From NCBI GenBank assembly GCA_015488755.1, contig WFNB01000093.1:1-64000 (forward strand): a stretch of DNA of 64,000 nucleotides. Direction: 5' to 3'. Numbering within the stretch: position 1 is the stretch's first letter; each line of letters opens with the position of its first letter. The translations under genes were made by a program, and so were the position numbers. This DNA is from Gammaproteobacteria bacterium (GTDB lineage: Bacteria > Pseudomonadota > Gammaproteobacteria > GRL18). This document shows positions 1-8,082 of the stretch, piece after piece. Below the pieces are notes generated by a model. That model made no database searches, was not told the origin of the DNA, and saw nothing but the letters and a program-made list of their open reading frames with translations.

Positions 1-42
1 ACCCGGTTTCGTTTCACCTTGTTTGCAAATAATACATTCCAT
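1..42 (-). CDS. YgiT/MqsA-type zinc-finger protein, N-terminus only
   Basis: An ATG at 42 on the minus strand, 9 bases after the cas7c stop, opens a frame that runs off the left edge. The 14 visible residues are MECIICKQGETKPG. The CxxC followed by GE(T)xPG is the start typical of YgiT-type zinc-finger proteins, a family that includes the MqsA antitoxin. In most type I-C loci cas4 follows cas7, and this peptide does not look like Cas4. The short gap suggests it is cotranscribed with the cas genes. Only 14 residues are visible, so family membership is likely but not proven, and a toxin partner would lie outside the window. Confidence 0.65.
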   Translation of the reverse strand, partial: MECIICKQGETKPG

Positions 43-51
43 TATTTTCTT

Positions 52-921
52 TTATTTCCAATAATTTAACTTTTTCTGTAATTTTATAACACTTTCCTCA
101 TCTGGCTTATCAATACTTAATTCATAATCATCTGGACTTCTAGCCACTTCAACATTCTCTTTTAGCTTAATATTAATCCCTTTAAATAATTCTGAGGCAG
201 GTGCATTACCTAATTCATTACTATGTTTAAAAACAAATAAACCTCTGGCACTCATTTCACCACGACTTGCAGATCGATCATGGTCAAACATTTGCATCAA
301 CGATTGCCAAAATAATTCTAAATCATCTTCATCAAAGCCCGTTTGCTTTGCTAAGTGGGCAGAAATAAAACCATGACAACGATAGAGGCCATAGGGTATG
401 GTAAATTTTCGTCCCATTGTCCTATTTTCACCTTTTTGGTTTTCAGCTTCTTTCTCTGTTGTAACCGCCATACGAGTGATACTGTGCTCAGAGGCAACAA
501 TTTGATCAATGGATCGAGAAAAAGTAAGCTGCACTGGACCACGCACTTGTCCTGCATTTTTTCCTGTACTCATCACCGCACCAAAGGTACGAATATCATA
601 ATAATTGGCACACATCCATTTTTTTGCTGCTTCTGTTTTATCACCTTTTTCTTTATCTTTCACTCCATCTTGTTCATGAGCTTCATCGATCATATTGTTT
701 AGGATTGCTTTTTCTTTAACAAATATTTTTCGATGAGCATCACCTGTCTGTGTGATTTGCATAAAATTTCTTACTTTCCTTTTCAAACAAACATCGGTCA
801 CTAAGCCCATACCTGTTTCTGCATCCATGCGAGGTAAATTACCTGCATCAGGATCACCATTAGGATTACCATCTTTCACATCAAATAATAAAACAAAATC
901 ATAGCGGTTTGTTAAGCTCAT
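52..921 (-). CDS. cas7c: Type I-C Cascade backbone protein Cas7c (Csd2)
   Basis: A protein of 289 residues, the usual Cas7c length. The N-terminus has the family pattern [20 protein letters not shown], followed by [14 protein letters not shown]; mid-protein [12 protein letters not shown] and [12 protein letters not shown] also fit Csd2. In this family multiple copies form the helical backbone that holds the crRNA spacer. The start overlaps the cas8c stop by 4 bases (ATGA), so translation is probably coupled. It is the last recognisable cas gene before the left edge. All expected family blocks are present and I see no sign of damage. Confidence 0.95.
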   Translation of the reverse strand: MSLTNRYDFVLLFDVKDGNPNGDPDAGNLPRMDAETGMGLVTDVCLKRKVRNFMQITQTGDAHRKIFVKEKAILNNMIDEAHEQDGVKDKEKGDKTEAAKKWMCANYYDIRTFGAVMSTGKNAGQVRGPVQLTFSRSIDQIVASEHSITRMAVTTEKEAENQKGENRTMGRKFTIPYGLYRCHGFISAHLAKQTGFDEDDLELFWQSLMQMFDHDRSASRGEMSARGLFVFKHSNELGNAPASELFKGINIKLKENVEVARSPDDYELSIDKPDEESVIKLQKKLNYWK

Positions 922-2681
922 TTTTCTTCTCCATTATTTTCTAATTTCTTAGGGGTCTTTTTTTTGAAAAAATCTTGTTTTTGGTGATAATAACCAATAG
1001 CAAAAAGACCTTGATTTTCCATATTCAAATGTGCTGGAAATTCAGTAAGTAAATCCATTATTTCACCAATATTTTTGTCTGCATTAATTTTCTGCCCTGG
1101 ATTTTCTAATTTTTTCAAATGATGCGTTGATAAACGCATTAGGGTTCCAAAGACTGATTTAGGTGTGCTACTGGCACTACTATAATAACGATCACGAATG
1201 GTTGCCTTAATTCCTTTCTGTGCATCTAATTGTAATTTTTCCAATACAGCAAATAAACGTCCTAGACAATAGCCATTACGTTTGTCTTCTTTATTAAGAG
1301 ACATTGTTAACTCCCTTTGTTTTTTATTTGATAAACGATACTTACGATTTAAGTAAGCTTTTATTGAACAAGCCCTAAGATAACTGACTTCTCCTTTTTC
1401 TGCTTTTATACGCCTAATGACAGACTGTAATAATGTTTCTGGTAATTGTCCCCCTGATAAAATGCTACGCACAATATCAGCAGGTAAATTAGGGGGAATA
1501 TTGGCATCTTTATGTTGTAAAACAGTAGCTCTTAGCAATTTTATCAGTGATGGGTAGCCATAGTGATCTCTATCAATAATATCTAAATCATCAAACCAAT
1601 GGGCTAAATTTTCAGAAAAAGAAGCCACTGTTCCTATATCCCAATAACGTATGGCGATACGAGCAACATTAGGGCTTAGACCTAAGACATAAAATTTATC
1701 ATTACCATCCCCATTCTGATAAGCACCATTATGGATAGTCGAAAATAAACTTTTGATTACATTTGCTCCCTTATCAGGATCATTTCCAGTATCAGAAAGG
1801 GTAAAAGGTAATATCTCTTCAAGTGCATTGGCATTATCTGACCAACAAACATAAGAGGTATCTACTAAACGAAATTTTGTGCTTGATGATTTACGCAATA
1901 AGTAATTAAGAGCCGTTGCATATTTAAATGATGCTTCAGCACTTACAGGAAAATTAAAACCTTTAATTTTATTATAAGATGAATAAGCAGATTCATTAAT
2001 TGAGGCTAGTGGTGCAGGTTTTTGACTCACACCACTAATATTATCATGAAGTCTAACAATGCTACTTTTTTCACCTGTAATTAAACAAAAGCCATCTTTT
2101 ACATTGGAATCAGGGAGGGGTTGTCGTTTTACCCAGTCAATAACACTATCAGATTGGCAAACAAGATAGGGATCTAATGATAAACGAAACGTTAAGTTAC
2201 AACCTTTTATTTTTAAACATTCCTCCCATAACTCAGATGATTTTAATTGTTTTAGTTCAATCTCTGAGTTTAAAAAGAGATCAACTGCTTTAACGCCTTT
2301 ATCTTTTGGTATGTCCAAACTTATTTTTTTTATTAGTGTTTTAAAACTTTCATGTTGTTTTTGTGCTATTTCAATATCTTTTTCTTTTGGAGTATCATCC
2401 AATTTAATCACTTTAGGTTGAGCTGCAATATAACCATAGTGATCCCATAAACAATAAGCGGTAGCATAGGATTTTGCTCCACTTCTTCCTGAGGCTTTGG
2501 GAACTCTAACAGGTCTAATGATCAACTTACCTTCTTCAAGCTCCTGATTATTTTCTAAATGTAAAAATTTTCCATCATGATCAATTACAATAATAAATGG
2601 AATGGCTTTTTCCTCAAACCCAAAAGGAGATAAGTCCTTCTCTTTACGATCATAGTAATCACACAAAGCTTGCAGTATCAT
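918..2681 (-). CDS. cas8c: Type I-C Cascade large subunit Cas8c (Csd1)
   Basis: A protein of 587 residues that starts [13 protein letters not shown], the characteristic Csd1 N-terminus, and contains [20 protein letters not shown] and later [15 protein letters not shown] blocks. Cas8c is the large subunit that recognises the PAM. In type I-C an internal start in this gene usually also yields the small Cas11 subunit; I did not locate that start. It overlaps cas5c upstream and cas7c downstream by 4 bases each, so the three effector genes form one translationally coupled unit. Length and architecture are normal. Confidence 0.95.
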   Translation of the reverse strand: MILQALCDYYDRKEKDLSPFGFEEKAIPFIIVIDHDGKFLHLENNQELEEGKLIIRPVRVPKASGRSGAKSYATAYCLWDHYGYIAAQPKVIKLDDTPKEKDIEIAQKQHESFKTLIKKISLDIPKDKGVKAVDLFLNSEIELKQLKSSELWEECLKIKGCNLTFRLSLDPYLVCQSDSVIDWVKRQPLPDSNVKDGFCLITGEKSSIVRLHDNISGVSQKPAPLASINESAYSSYNKIKGFNFPVSAEASFKYATALNYLLRKSSSTKFRLVDTSYVCWSDNANALEEILPFTLSDTGNDPDKGANVIKSLFSTIHNGAYQNGDGNDKFYVLGLSPNVARIAIRYWDIGTVASFSENLAHWFDDLDIIDRDHYGYPSLIKLLRATVLQHKDANIPPNLPADIVRSILSGGQLPETLLQSVIRRIKAEKGEVSYLRACSIKAYLNRKYRLSNKKQRELTMSLNKEDKRNGYCLGRLFAVLEKLQLDAQKGIKATIRDRYYSSASSTPKSVFGTLMRLSTHHLKKLENPGQKINADKNIGEIMDLLTEFPAHLNMENQGLFAIGYYHQKQDFFKKKTPKKLENNGEEK

Positions 2682-3337
2682 CCTCGTACCTCCTCGCTTG
2701 CTCTATCGGGTACATTAATCACTCCTTGTGTCATTACTGCATTATAAAATAATGGCATCGGTTCTTTAGCTCTTTGATAATCCAGATCGTATAACATCCA
2801 ACCAAAATGACGATTTTCTTCAATTGTTGATGTTGCACTTTCAAAGTCTTCAATTAAATGGAAATCACATGAAAATTCACGGCAACCTAAGTAAGGTTGG
2901 TTAAAACATTGCCCTTTTCTAGCTCTACGTTTAAACATTTCTGCAAACTTAGCAGAGTTATCAGAAGCTTCTGCTTTGTCGGTAAGGCTAAAACTGGCAT
3001 GAATACGATAGGCAACTTCTTTAAGAAATAAACCTGCCCGTTGTTGTCTGGATTCTTCGATATACAATGCAGGCATAGCACCACCTTTCATTGCTTTGTT
3101 TATATTTCCCAAAGGCAAAACAGCGCCCACCTCATTACGCCTGATATTAACCCACTTAATCGGTTTTAATACTTCAATTTTATGAATATGCCATTCAATA
3201 GCTGGTTTCCATAAAATAGATTCAAAAATTGCTCGTGCAGAAGAAGGGGTAATAACATCATAACTGACGCGCTCTACCTTCATTTCTGGTCGTGTAAAAC
3301 AGGCATAATCACCTGATACTTCAATACAAAATCCCAT
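2678..3337 (-). CDS. cas5c: Type I-C pre-crRNA endoribonuclease Cas5c (Cas5d)
   Basis: A protein of 219 residues with the RAMP-family start MGFCIEVSGDYACFTRPEMK and the Cas5d block VSYDVITPSSARAIFESI, followed by WHIHKIEVLKPIKW. In type I-C, which lacks Cas6, this protein cuts the repeat stem-loop and leaves an 11-nt 5' handle. The single repeat at 3529-3559 keeps exactly this geometry (7-bp stem, then 11 nt). AAGGA lies about 9 bases before the ATG. It is the first gene of the cas5-cas8-cas7 operon, and its upstream region holds the predicted promoter and self-target site. Confidence 0.95.
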   Translation of the reverse strand: MGFCIEVSGDYACFTRPEMKVERVSYDVITPSSARAIFESILWKPAIEWHIHKIEVLKPIKWVNIRRNEVGAVLPLGNINKAMKGGAMPALYIEESRQQRAGLFLKEVAYRIHASFSLTDKAEASDNSAKFAEMFKRRARKGQCFNQPYLGCREFSCDFHLIEDFESATSTIEENRHFGWMLYDLDYQRAKEPMPLFYNAVMTQGVINVPDRASEEVRG

Positions 3338-3421
3338 ATTTCATATCCTTATTGTTTATATAACAAGCAAAAGAAATTATATTTCTATTTTTAGAATAAG
3401 ATTCATATTACTCAAAAAACA

Positions 3422-3449
3422 GTTATAATACAACATATGGTTCAATCAA
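3422..3449 (-). promoter_or_regulatory. Predicted sigma70 promoter of cas5c-cas8c-cas7c
   Basis: On the minus strand TTGATT (3449-3444) and TATAAC (3427-3422) are separated by 16 bases, a fair sigma70 match. Transcription would start near 3415, about 78 bases before the cas5c ATG. The -35 hexamer lies inside the site matched by the crRNA-like RNA (3441-3460). The promoter is read by eye from an AT-rich region. Confidence 0.5.
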
Positions 3450-3460
3450 TTTATTGTTTT
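3441..3460 (+). other. Candidate self-target (TTC PAM plus 17-nt protospacer) over the cas promoter
   Basis: Bases 3444-3460 (AATCAATTTATTGTTTT) are identical to 3560-3576, the first 17 bases after the solitary repeat. They are preceded by TTC at 3441-3443, the established type I-C PAM, whereas the repeat ends AAT at the equivalent place, so the site would read as target rather than as array. After base 17 the match breaks down. Partial complementarity of this kind favours binding over cleavage in type I systems. The site covers the predicted -35 box of the cas5c promoter. Confidence 0.75.
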
Positions 3461-3492
3461 AATTTTAATTTGTTGTAGGGTAATGTAAAAAT

Positions 3493-3529
3493 AAAATTCG
3501 GATTAAACCCTATGTTATAATTTAATCCG
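3493..3529 (+). promoter_or_regulatory. Predicted promoter of the crRNA-like RNA, with inverted repeat around its -10
   Basis: A consensus -10, TATAAT, lies at 3516-3521. The -35 is poor. Transcription would begin near 3528, at the first base of the CRISPR repeat. A 9-bp inverted repeat, CGGATTAAA (3499-3507) and TTTAATCCG (3521-3529), brackets the -10 and could be an operator. The regulator is unknown. It is also possible that this is the remnant of a CRISPR leader. Confidence 0.5.
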
Positions 3530-3559
3530 TCACATCTTCTCAGATGTGTGGATTGAAAT
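3529..3559 (+). CRISPR. Solitary type I-C CRISPR repeat (single copy, 31 nt)
   Basis: The unit is GT, then stem CACATCT (3531-3537), loop TCTC, stem AGATGTG (3542-3548), then the 11-nt handle TGGATTGAAAT (3549-3559). The handle is the hallmark of type I-C repeats processed by Cas5d. The usual repeat is 32 nt; here the loop is one base shorter. No second copy is present on either side, so this is not an array. Confidence 0.85.
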
Positions 3560-3589
3560 AATCAATTTATTGTTTTTATATATCTATCT

Positions 3590-3615
3590 GTGTGGGTATG
3601 TTTTTATACCCACAC
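3590..3615. terminator. Hairpin shared by the crRNA-like RNA and the 3' end of cas3
   Basis: GTGTGGGTAT (3590-3599) pairs perfectly with ATACCCACAC (3606-3615) around a 6-base loop GTTTTT. It lies 4 bases past the cas3 stop on the minus strand and at the end of the crRNA-like RNA on the plus strand, so it could end both converging transcripts. The following T-tracts are weak in both directions. Confidence 0.55.
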
Positions 3616-3619
3616 CTTT

Positions 3620-5965
3620 CTAATAAACACTGTCCTCAGCAGAACGTAATATATTAGGTAACTCAACACCTAGAGATTTATGATAATAAGAATCTAGCAA
3701 TATAAATTGTCCTGCTCTGGTATCAATACAGCCCACTTTATTAATAAATTCTTTTAATAATTGCTCAGGTATTGTTACAGTATATCGTTGCAACTTTTTA
3801 TAAATCCATTTTTGTGATGGATCAGATTCTAGTTGTGTTATCCAAGCTTCTACTGGACTTTTATCTTTATCTTTAGGGATAAAGGGTACAATAATAGGTG
3901 TACCCATATTATCTATAAGCCTGAATTTCTCTGCAGCAGTACGAAATTGAATACCTAAAGGAATATCTTTGCTTCGAGTCACATTAAGATCATCTAATAT
4001 TTTATGTTTATCTCTATCCCCCCTTGAGTTCATTAAAGTAAAGTATTGTTTAAAAACCTCTGGAGCTAAAATATCATCCACTGATCCGGATGCTAATATT
4101 TCTTTAGTTACACCTTCTCCCTGACGTAGAAAACCAACAGGGGAAGCTTGCTCTGGCTGAAATACCACGACTTTTCCAAGCTTCCCTTCATTATTTAAAA
4201 GACCTTCACGGTTACAACGACCTGCTGACTGAGCAATGGAATCTAAACCTGCCATAGAACGATAAACCACAGGAAAATCAACATCAACACCTGCTTCTAT
4301 CAATTGTGTACTGATCACTCTTAACGCTCGTTGCCCTCCCTTTCGTCGTTCCTTTAAACGCTTTTTAATTTCATAAAGAATTTCACTTCTATGCTCGGCA
4401 CACATATTGGCGGATAAGTGTAAATTATTTCCATCATTAGGCATTAATTCAAATAAAGTGCGTGCTTGTCGTCTGGTATTAACAATTGTTAATACACACT
4501 CTTCTAAGGCAATTTGTTGTGCAAGCTCTTCCCAACTTATTTTTGGATCCTCTTTTTCAGGAAATTGAATATCAACCCGTTTTAAATTTTCGACTAATTG
4601 TTCTGGTTTACTCACAATTTCTTTCACATTATTTAAGCCTTTTAATAATATTTGACCAAAGGGACTTTTAGCTTCTGTTAATACGGGCTGTGTTGCCGTA
4701 CAAAGTACCCATGTGACACCAAAGTGATCACTTAATTGTTGCATAACGTGTGTGATTGGGGCGTGAAAGTCACGGGGGATTTGTTGTGCTTCATCCAAAA
4801 TAATAATGCTATTAACAATATTATGTAACTTTCTACAGCGACTGCTACGAGAAGCAAAAAGTGATTCAAATAATTGTACATTGGTGGTCACAATCAAAGG
4901 AGCATCCCAGTTTTCAGATGCCAGTCTGGATTTGCTATTTTCTTTGTCTGGTGCAACATCAAGATTACTATGATGTTCTAATACGGCATCAGGATCTAAA
5001 AAATTTCGAAACACATCTGCATTTTGTTCAATAATACTGGTAAAAGGAATGCCATAAATAATTCTTTTCTTTTTGTGAATGTGTGCATGTTTAAGGGCAA
5101 ATGCCAAACTGGATAAGGTTTTTCCTCCGCCTGTTGGTACGGTTAAACTAAATAAGCCAGGCTTTAATTCAGCCGCTTCTAAACACTCATTTAAAACAGT
5201 ATTACGAATAGTATTTAATTTTGAAGGGATACTTTTCTTTTGCAATGCTTTTATTTTGTGATTAAATTGTGACTGCAATTCATCTATTGAAAAACCTCCT
5301 TGACGATCGGCTGATTTCTTGGGTTGCATATAGCGTTCAGTGTCTAAAAAATCTGCATCAACCAAACATGAAAATAACAGTTTTATCCATAAAGCAATGG
5401 AGTCAGATGAATTGATAAATTTAGGCCATTCAGGACAGTGATCTGATAATATTTTTTCAGGTATCTCTTCACGGATGGCTTCATTAAATTCTTCTACTCC
5501 CTTCTCGCCCAACCTATATCTTAAACTCGCTTTACCACCTTCCCAATCAGGTAGGCCTGCATGATGCCCTGCAATAAGATAAGCAATAACATGGCCATGT
5601 AATGAGTCTATTTTATTGATGGCATAAATAGCACCTGCCATAGAATGAGAGCGTCTTTTATTATTTTCAATATGAGCATTTTCTTTTTCATAACCTGAAT
5701 TTATACGAATATAGTCTTGAAATTTTAATCGGTATTTTCCAAGATCATGCCAAAGACCTGCCAATAAAGCCCAATCACTACCAATATCTTTTGCAAAAAT
5801 TTGAGCCAATTCTGCTGTACCAAGTAGATGATCGGATAAACAATGAGGCTCATCCCAAAAAATCTTTTGATCCAGTTCAAGAGTATTGAGTTGTTTATTT
5901 TTATTAACTTCCTTGATATGTGCAACATAACTTTTTATTGTATTTTTATGATTATTAATGACCAT
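3620..5965 (-). CDS. cas3: CRISPR-associated helicase/nuclease Cas3 (type I-C)
   Basis: A protein of 781 residues with an N-terminal HD nuclease domain (HLLGTAELAQ, then GLWHDLGKYRLKFQDY and AGHHAGLPDWEGG) and a superfamily 2 helicase domain: Walker A VPTGGGKTLSS, motif II ILDEAQQIPRD, motif III LCTATQP, and a C-terminal motif VI region SAGRCNREG. Cas3 is recruited to the Cascade R-loop and degrades the target DNA. AGAGGA stands about 8 bases before the ATG. It is separated from cas5c by 282 bases that contain the solitary repeat, so cas3 and the Cascade genes probably have separate promoters. This would let the effector genes be controlled without cas3. Confidence 0.95.
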   Translation of the reverse strand: MVINNHKNTIKSYVAHIKEVNKNKQLNTLELDQKIFWDEPHCLSDHLLGTAELAQIFAKDIGSDWALLAGLWHDLGKYRLKFQDYIRINSGYEKENAHIENNKRRSHSMAGAIYAINKIDSLHGHVIAYLIAGHHAGLPDWEGGKASLRYRLGEKGVEEFNEAIREEIPEKILSDHCPEWPKFINSSDSIALWIKLLFSCLVDADFLDTERYMQPKKSADRQGGFSIDELQSQFNHKIKALQKKSIPSKLNTIRNTVLNECLEAAELKPGLFSLTVPTGGGKTLSSLAFALKHAHIHKKKRIIYGIPFTSIIEQNADVFRNFLDPDAVLEHHSNLDVAPDKENSKSRLASENWDAPLIVTTNVQLFESLFASRSSRCRKLHNIVNSIIILDEAQQIPRDFHAPITHVMQQLSDHFGVTWVLCTATQPVLTEAKSPFGQILLKGLNNVKEIVSKPEQLVENLKRVDIQFPEKEDPKISWEELAQQIALEECVLTIVNTRRQARTLFELMPNDGNNLHLSANMCAEHRSEILYEIKKRLKERRKGGQRALRVISTQLIEAGVDVDFPVVYRSMAGLDSIAQSAGRCNREGLLNNEGKLGKVVVFQPEQASPVGFLRQGEGVTKEILASGSVDDILAPEVFKQYFTLMNSRGDRDKHKILDDLNVTRSKDIPLGIQFRTAAEKFRLIDNMGTPIIVPFIPKDKDKSPVEAWITQLESDPSQKWIYKKLQRYTVTIPEQLLKEFINKVGCIDTRAGQFILLDSYYHKSLGVELPNILRSAEDSVY

Positions 5966-6309
5966 GTTACTATTCCTCTAAACTAAGCATCATTCATATA
6001 CATCACTAGTAAAGTAACCCCCAACCCATTCTAATAAATGCTATCAACTGCAATACATGCTAAGGTTTTTATTTTATATTGCTATAAAAAAATCATACTC
6101 CTATTATTTGTAGGTGTATATGGTGCAAAAGTATACGTGTCACTTTTTCATACACATCCGTTATTTTCGGTAATTAGGAGAATATACGGCTTAATTAACA
6201 TGTAGAGTCTTCTTGATTTTTGTTGAACAAGCCAATGGATGCTATGACTAAGGTCTGAAAATTGCTAAAATCAGCGATTATTTCACCAATACTTTAAGGA
6301 ATTTCCTCT
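5966..6309. other. Intergenic region between divergent cas3 and the polysaccharide cluster
   Basis: 344 AT-rich bases hold the 5' regions of cas3 (minus) and the carbamoyltransferase gene (plus). I see no open frame, CRISPR repeat or copy of the 17-nt self-target here. AAGGA at 6297-6301 is a plausible ribosome binding site for the GTG start at 6310. No convincing promoter pair was found by eye. Confidence 0.5.
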
Positions 6310-8082
6310 GTGCCATTGATCACCCTTGGATTATCAGGTTCTCTTAATCACGATCCCTCTGCTGCCTTATTTATTGATGGTAAGCTGGTTGCCGCTGCCG
6401 AAGAAGAACGTTTTCTTCGAGATAAGCATGCAAAAGGCAAAATGCCAGTGGAAGCGACCCGTTTTTGTCTTGATTATGCAGGTATCAGTGCTGATCAAGT
6501 TGATATTGTCGCTGTTCCCTATGCAGAGATTGATCTATCCAGTGAGGCTCGATGGCATTATGCTAAGCGTTATTGGTATGCACCGGATCGAGCCTTAGAT
6601 GCCTTATTTAATGGTAATCGTCGTTACCGTCGTTATGTGGGCTATATTAAGGCGATGTGTGAAACGGTTGGTATTGATTGGAACACGATTCAATTTGAGT
6701 CTGTAGAACACCACCTTGCTCATGCCAGTAGTGCTTATCATCTTAGTGGTTTTAAAGAAAAAACCGCCATTATGGGGATTGACGGCAAGGGTGAATATGC
6801 GACAACTTTTTTCGGTTATGGCGAGAATGGCAAAATTCATAAAATCAAAGAGTTTTATGACCCAGATTCCCTAGGTGGTGTTTATGGTGCGATTACAGAA
6901 TACTTGGGCTTTGAAATGCTTGATGGTGAGTTTAAAGTCATGGGGATGGCACCTTATGGTGATCCTAATAAGTATGACTTCTCTCGTTTAATTGAACTTA
7001 AAGAAACTAGTAAGGGCTTGGATTTTAAAGTGAATACCAAGCTGGTTAATGTGATTGGCACTCGGCGCTATAAAGAAAAGGGTAAGGGCTATTATTTTTC
7101 ACCTGAGCTGATTGATTGGTTAGGGCCTAAGCGAGAAGGGGATGAGATTGATGATCCCTATATTGATTATGCCGCCTCTATGCAACACTTATTTGAAACC
7201 ATTTCCTTAAAGTTAATGGACTATTATCTGGGTGATATTATTAAAGAAACCGGTAAAATTGCCTTTGCCGGTGGTGCTGCCTTGAATGTTAAATTAAACC
7301 AAAAAATTATTGCTCGTGATGAGGTGAAAGAACTCTTTGTCCAACCGGCGGCGTCTGATGCAGGCACTGCTATTGGGGCAGCCAGTTATGTCATTGCCAG
7401 CAAAGGCTTTGAACTGGAAAAAATGGAGCATGTGTTTCTTGGTCCAGAATTTAGTAATGAGCAGTGCATCAGCGCTTGCCAAAGCTATCAAACAAACGAT
7501 CAGCAAGCCGTTCAATTTACGCAAATTAATGATGTCCCCAAAACCATTGCTAAAATTCTAGCAGATGGTAATCCTGTATCATGGTTTCAGGGTCGTATGG
7601 AGTTTGGCCCTAGAGCCTTGGGCGGACGTAGTATTTTAGGTTGCCCTAGTGTGCCAGGTGTTGCCGATAGAATTAATGAGCAAATAAAATTCCGTGAGCG
7701 CTGGCGACCCTTTTGCCCCAGCATGTTAGACACCGTTGCACCGATTATGCTAAAAACCGATCATCCAGCTCCTTTTATGACCTTTACTTTTGAAGTCAAT
7801 GATGGCTGGGCAGAACGAGTGCCTGAGGTCGTGCATGAAGATGGTACGGCGCGAGCACACACGGTAAAAGAGTCGGTTAACCCTAGATATTATGCCTTAC
7901 TTAAAGAAGTTGAAGTGTTAACAGGCAATGGCGTGGTCTTGAATACCTCATTAAATCGCCGAGGGGAACCGGTGGTGTGTACCCCCGAAGATGCCCTAAG
8001 GATGTTTTATGGTTCGGATTTACAATATTTAATTATGCAGGATATTTTGGTTACCAAAACGACATCACCGGCTTATGAATAA
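6310..8082 (+). CDS. Carbamoyltransferase of the NodU/CmcH/TobZ family
   Basis: A 590-residue protein with a GTG start. The N-terminal half has the Kae1-like fold signature: LGLSGSLNHDPSAALF, metal-binding HHLAHASSAYH near residues 133-143, and GIDGKGEYATT. The C-terminal YrdC-like part has SWFQGRMEFGPRALGGRSIL near residues 425-444. Members transfer a carbamoyl group from carbamoyl phosphate, through carbamoyl-AMP, onto a hydroxyl of a sugar or other acceptor. Its stop overlaps the next glycosyltransferase start by 8 bases, so the acceptor here is most likely a sugar of the surface polysaccharide. The exact acceptor cannot be read from sequence. Confidence 0.9.
   Translation: MPLITLGLSGSLNHDPSAALFIDGKLVAAAEEERFLRDKHAKGKMPVEATRFCLDYAGISADQVDIVAVPYAEIDLSSEARWHYAKRYWYAPDRALDALFNGNRRYRRYVGYIKAMCETVGIDWNTIQFESVEHHLAHASSAYHLSGFKEKTAIMGIDGKGEYATTFFGYGENGKIHKIKEFYDPDSLGGVYGAITEYLGFEMLDGEFKVMGMAPYGDPNKYDFSRLIELKETSKGLDFKVNTKLVNVIGTRRYKEKGKGYYFSPELIDWLGPKREGDEIDDPYIDYAASMQHLFETISLKLMDYYLGDIIKETGKIAFAGGAALNVKLNQKIIARDEVKELFVQPAASDAGTAIGAASYVIASKGFELEKMEHVFLGPEFSNEQCISACQSYQTNDQQAVQFTQINDVPKTIAKILADGNPVSWFQGRMEFGPRALGGRSILGCPSVPGVADRINEQIKFRERWRPFCPSMLDTVAPIMLKTDHPAPFMTFTFEVNDGWAERVPEVVHEDGTARAHTVKESVNPRYYALLKEVEVLTGNGVVLNTSLNRRGEPVVCTPEDALRMFYGSDLQYLIMQDILVTKTTSPAYE

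Larger units (their letters stand above)
3528..3615 (+). ncRNA. Candidate crRNA-like RNA regulating the cas operon (CreR-like)
   Basis: A transcript from the TATAAT at 3516-3521 would hold one full type I-C repeat (3529-3559), a spacer-like segment starting at 3560, and end at a 10-bp hairpin (3590-3615), about 88 nt in all. The first 17 spacer bases match the cas5c promoter site beside a TTC PAM. crRNA-like RNAs that redirect the effector complex to a cas promoter for autorepression are known in several type I systems (CreA/CreR). Structure and target here are directly visible; expression and repression are inferred. The main alternative is a leftover one-repeat array with a fortuitous local duplication. 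Confidence 0.7.

Noticed and set aside
355-702. A plus-strand protein of 115 residues opposite cas7c
   Set aside because: It lies wholly antisense to an intact cas7c and has low-complexity Phe/Cys/Ile composition. It is a shadow frame.
3444-3576. A two-unit CRISPR array, because the AATCAATTTATTG motif occurs twice
   Set aside because: Only one copy has the repeat stem and handle. The other copy lacks them and sits beside TTC, so it is a target-like site and not a second unit.
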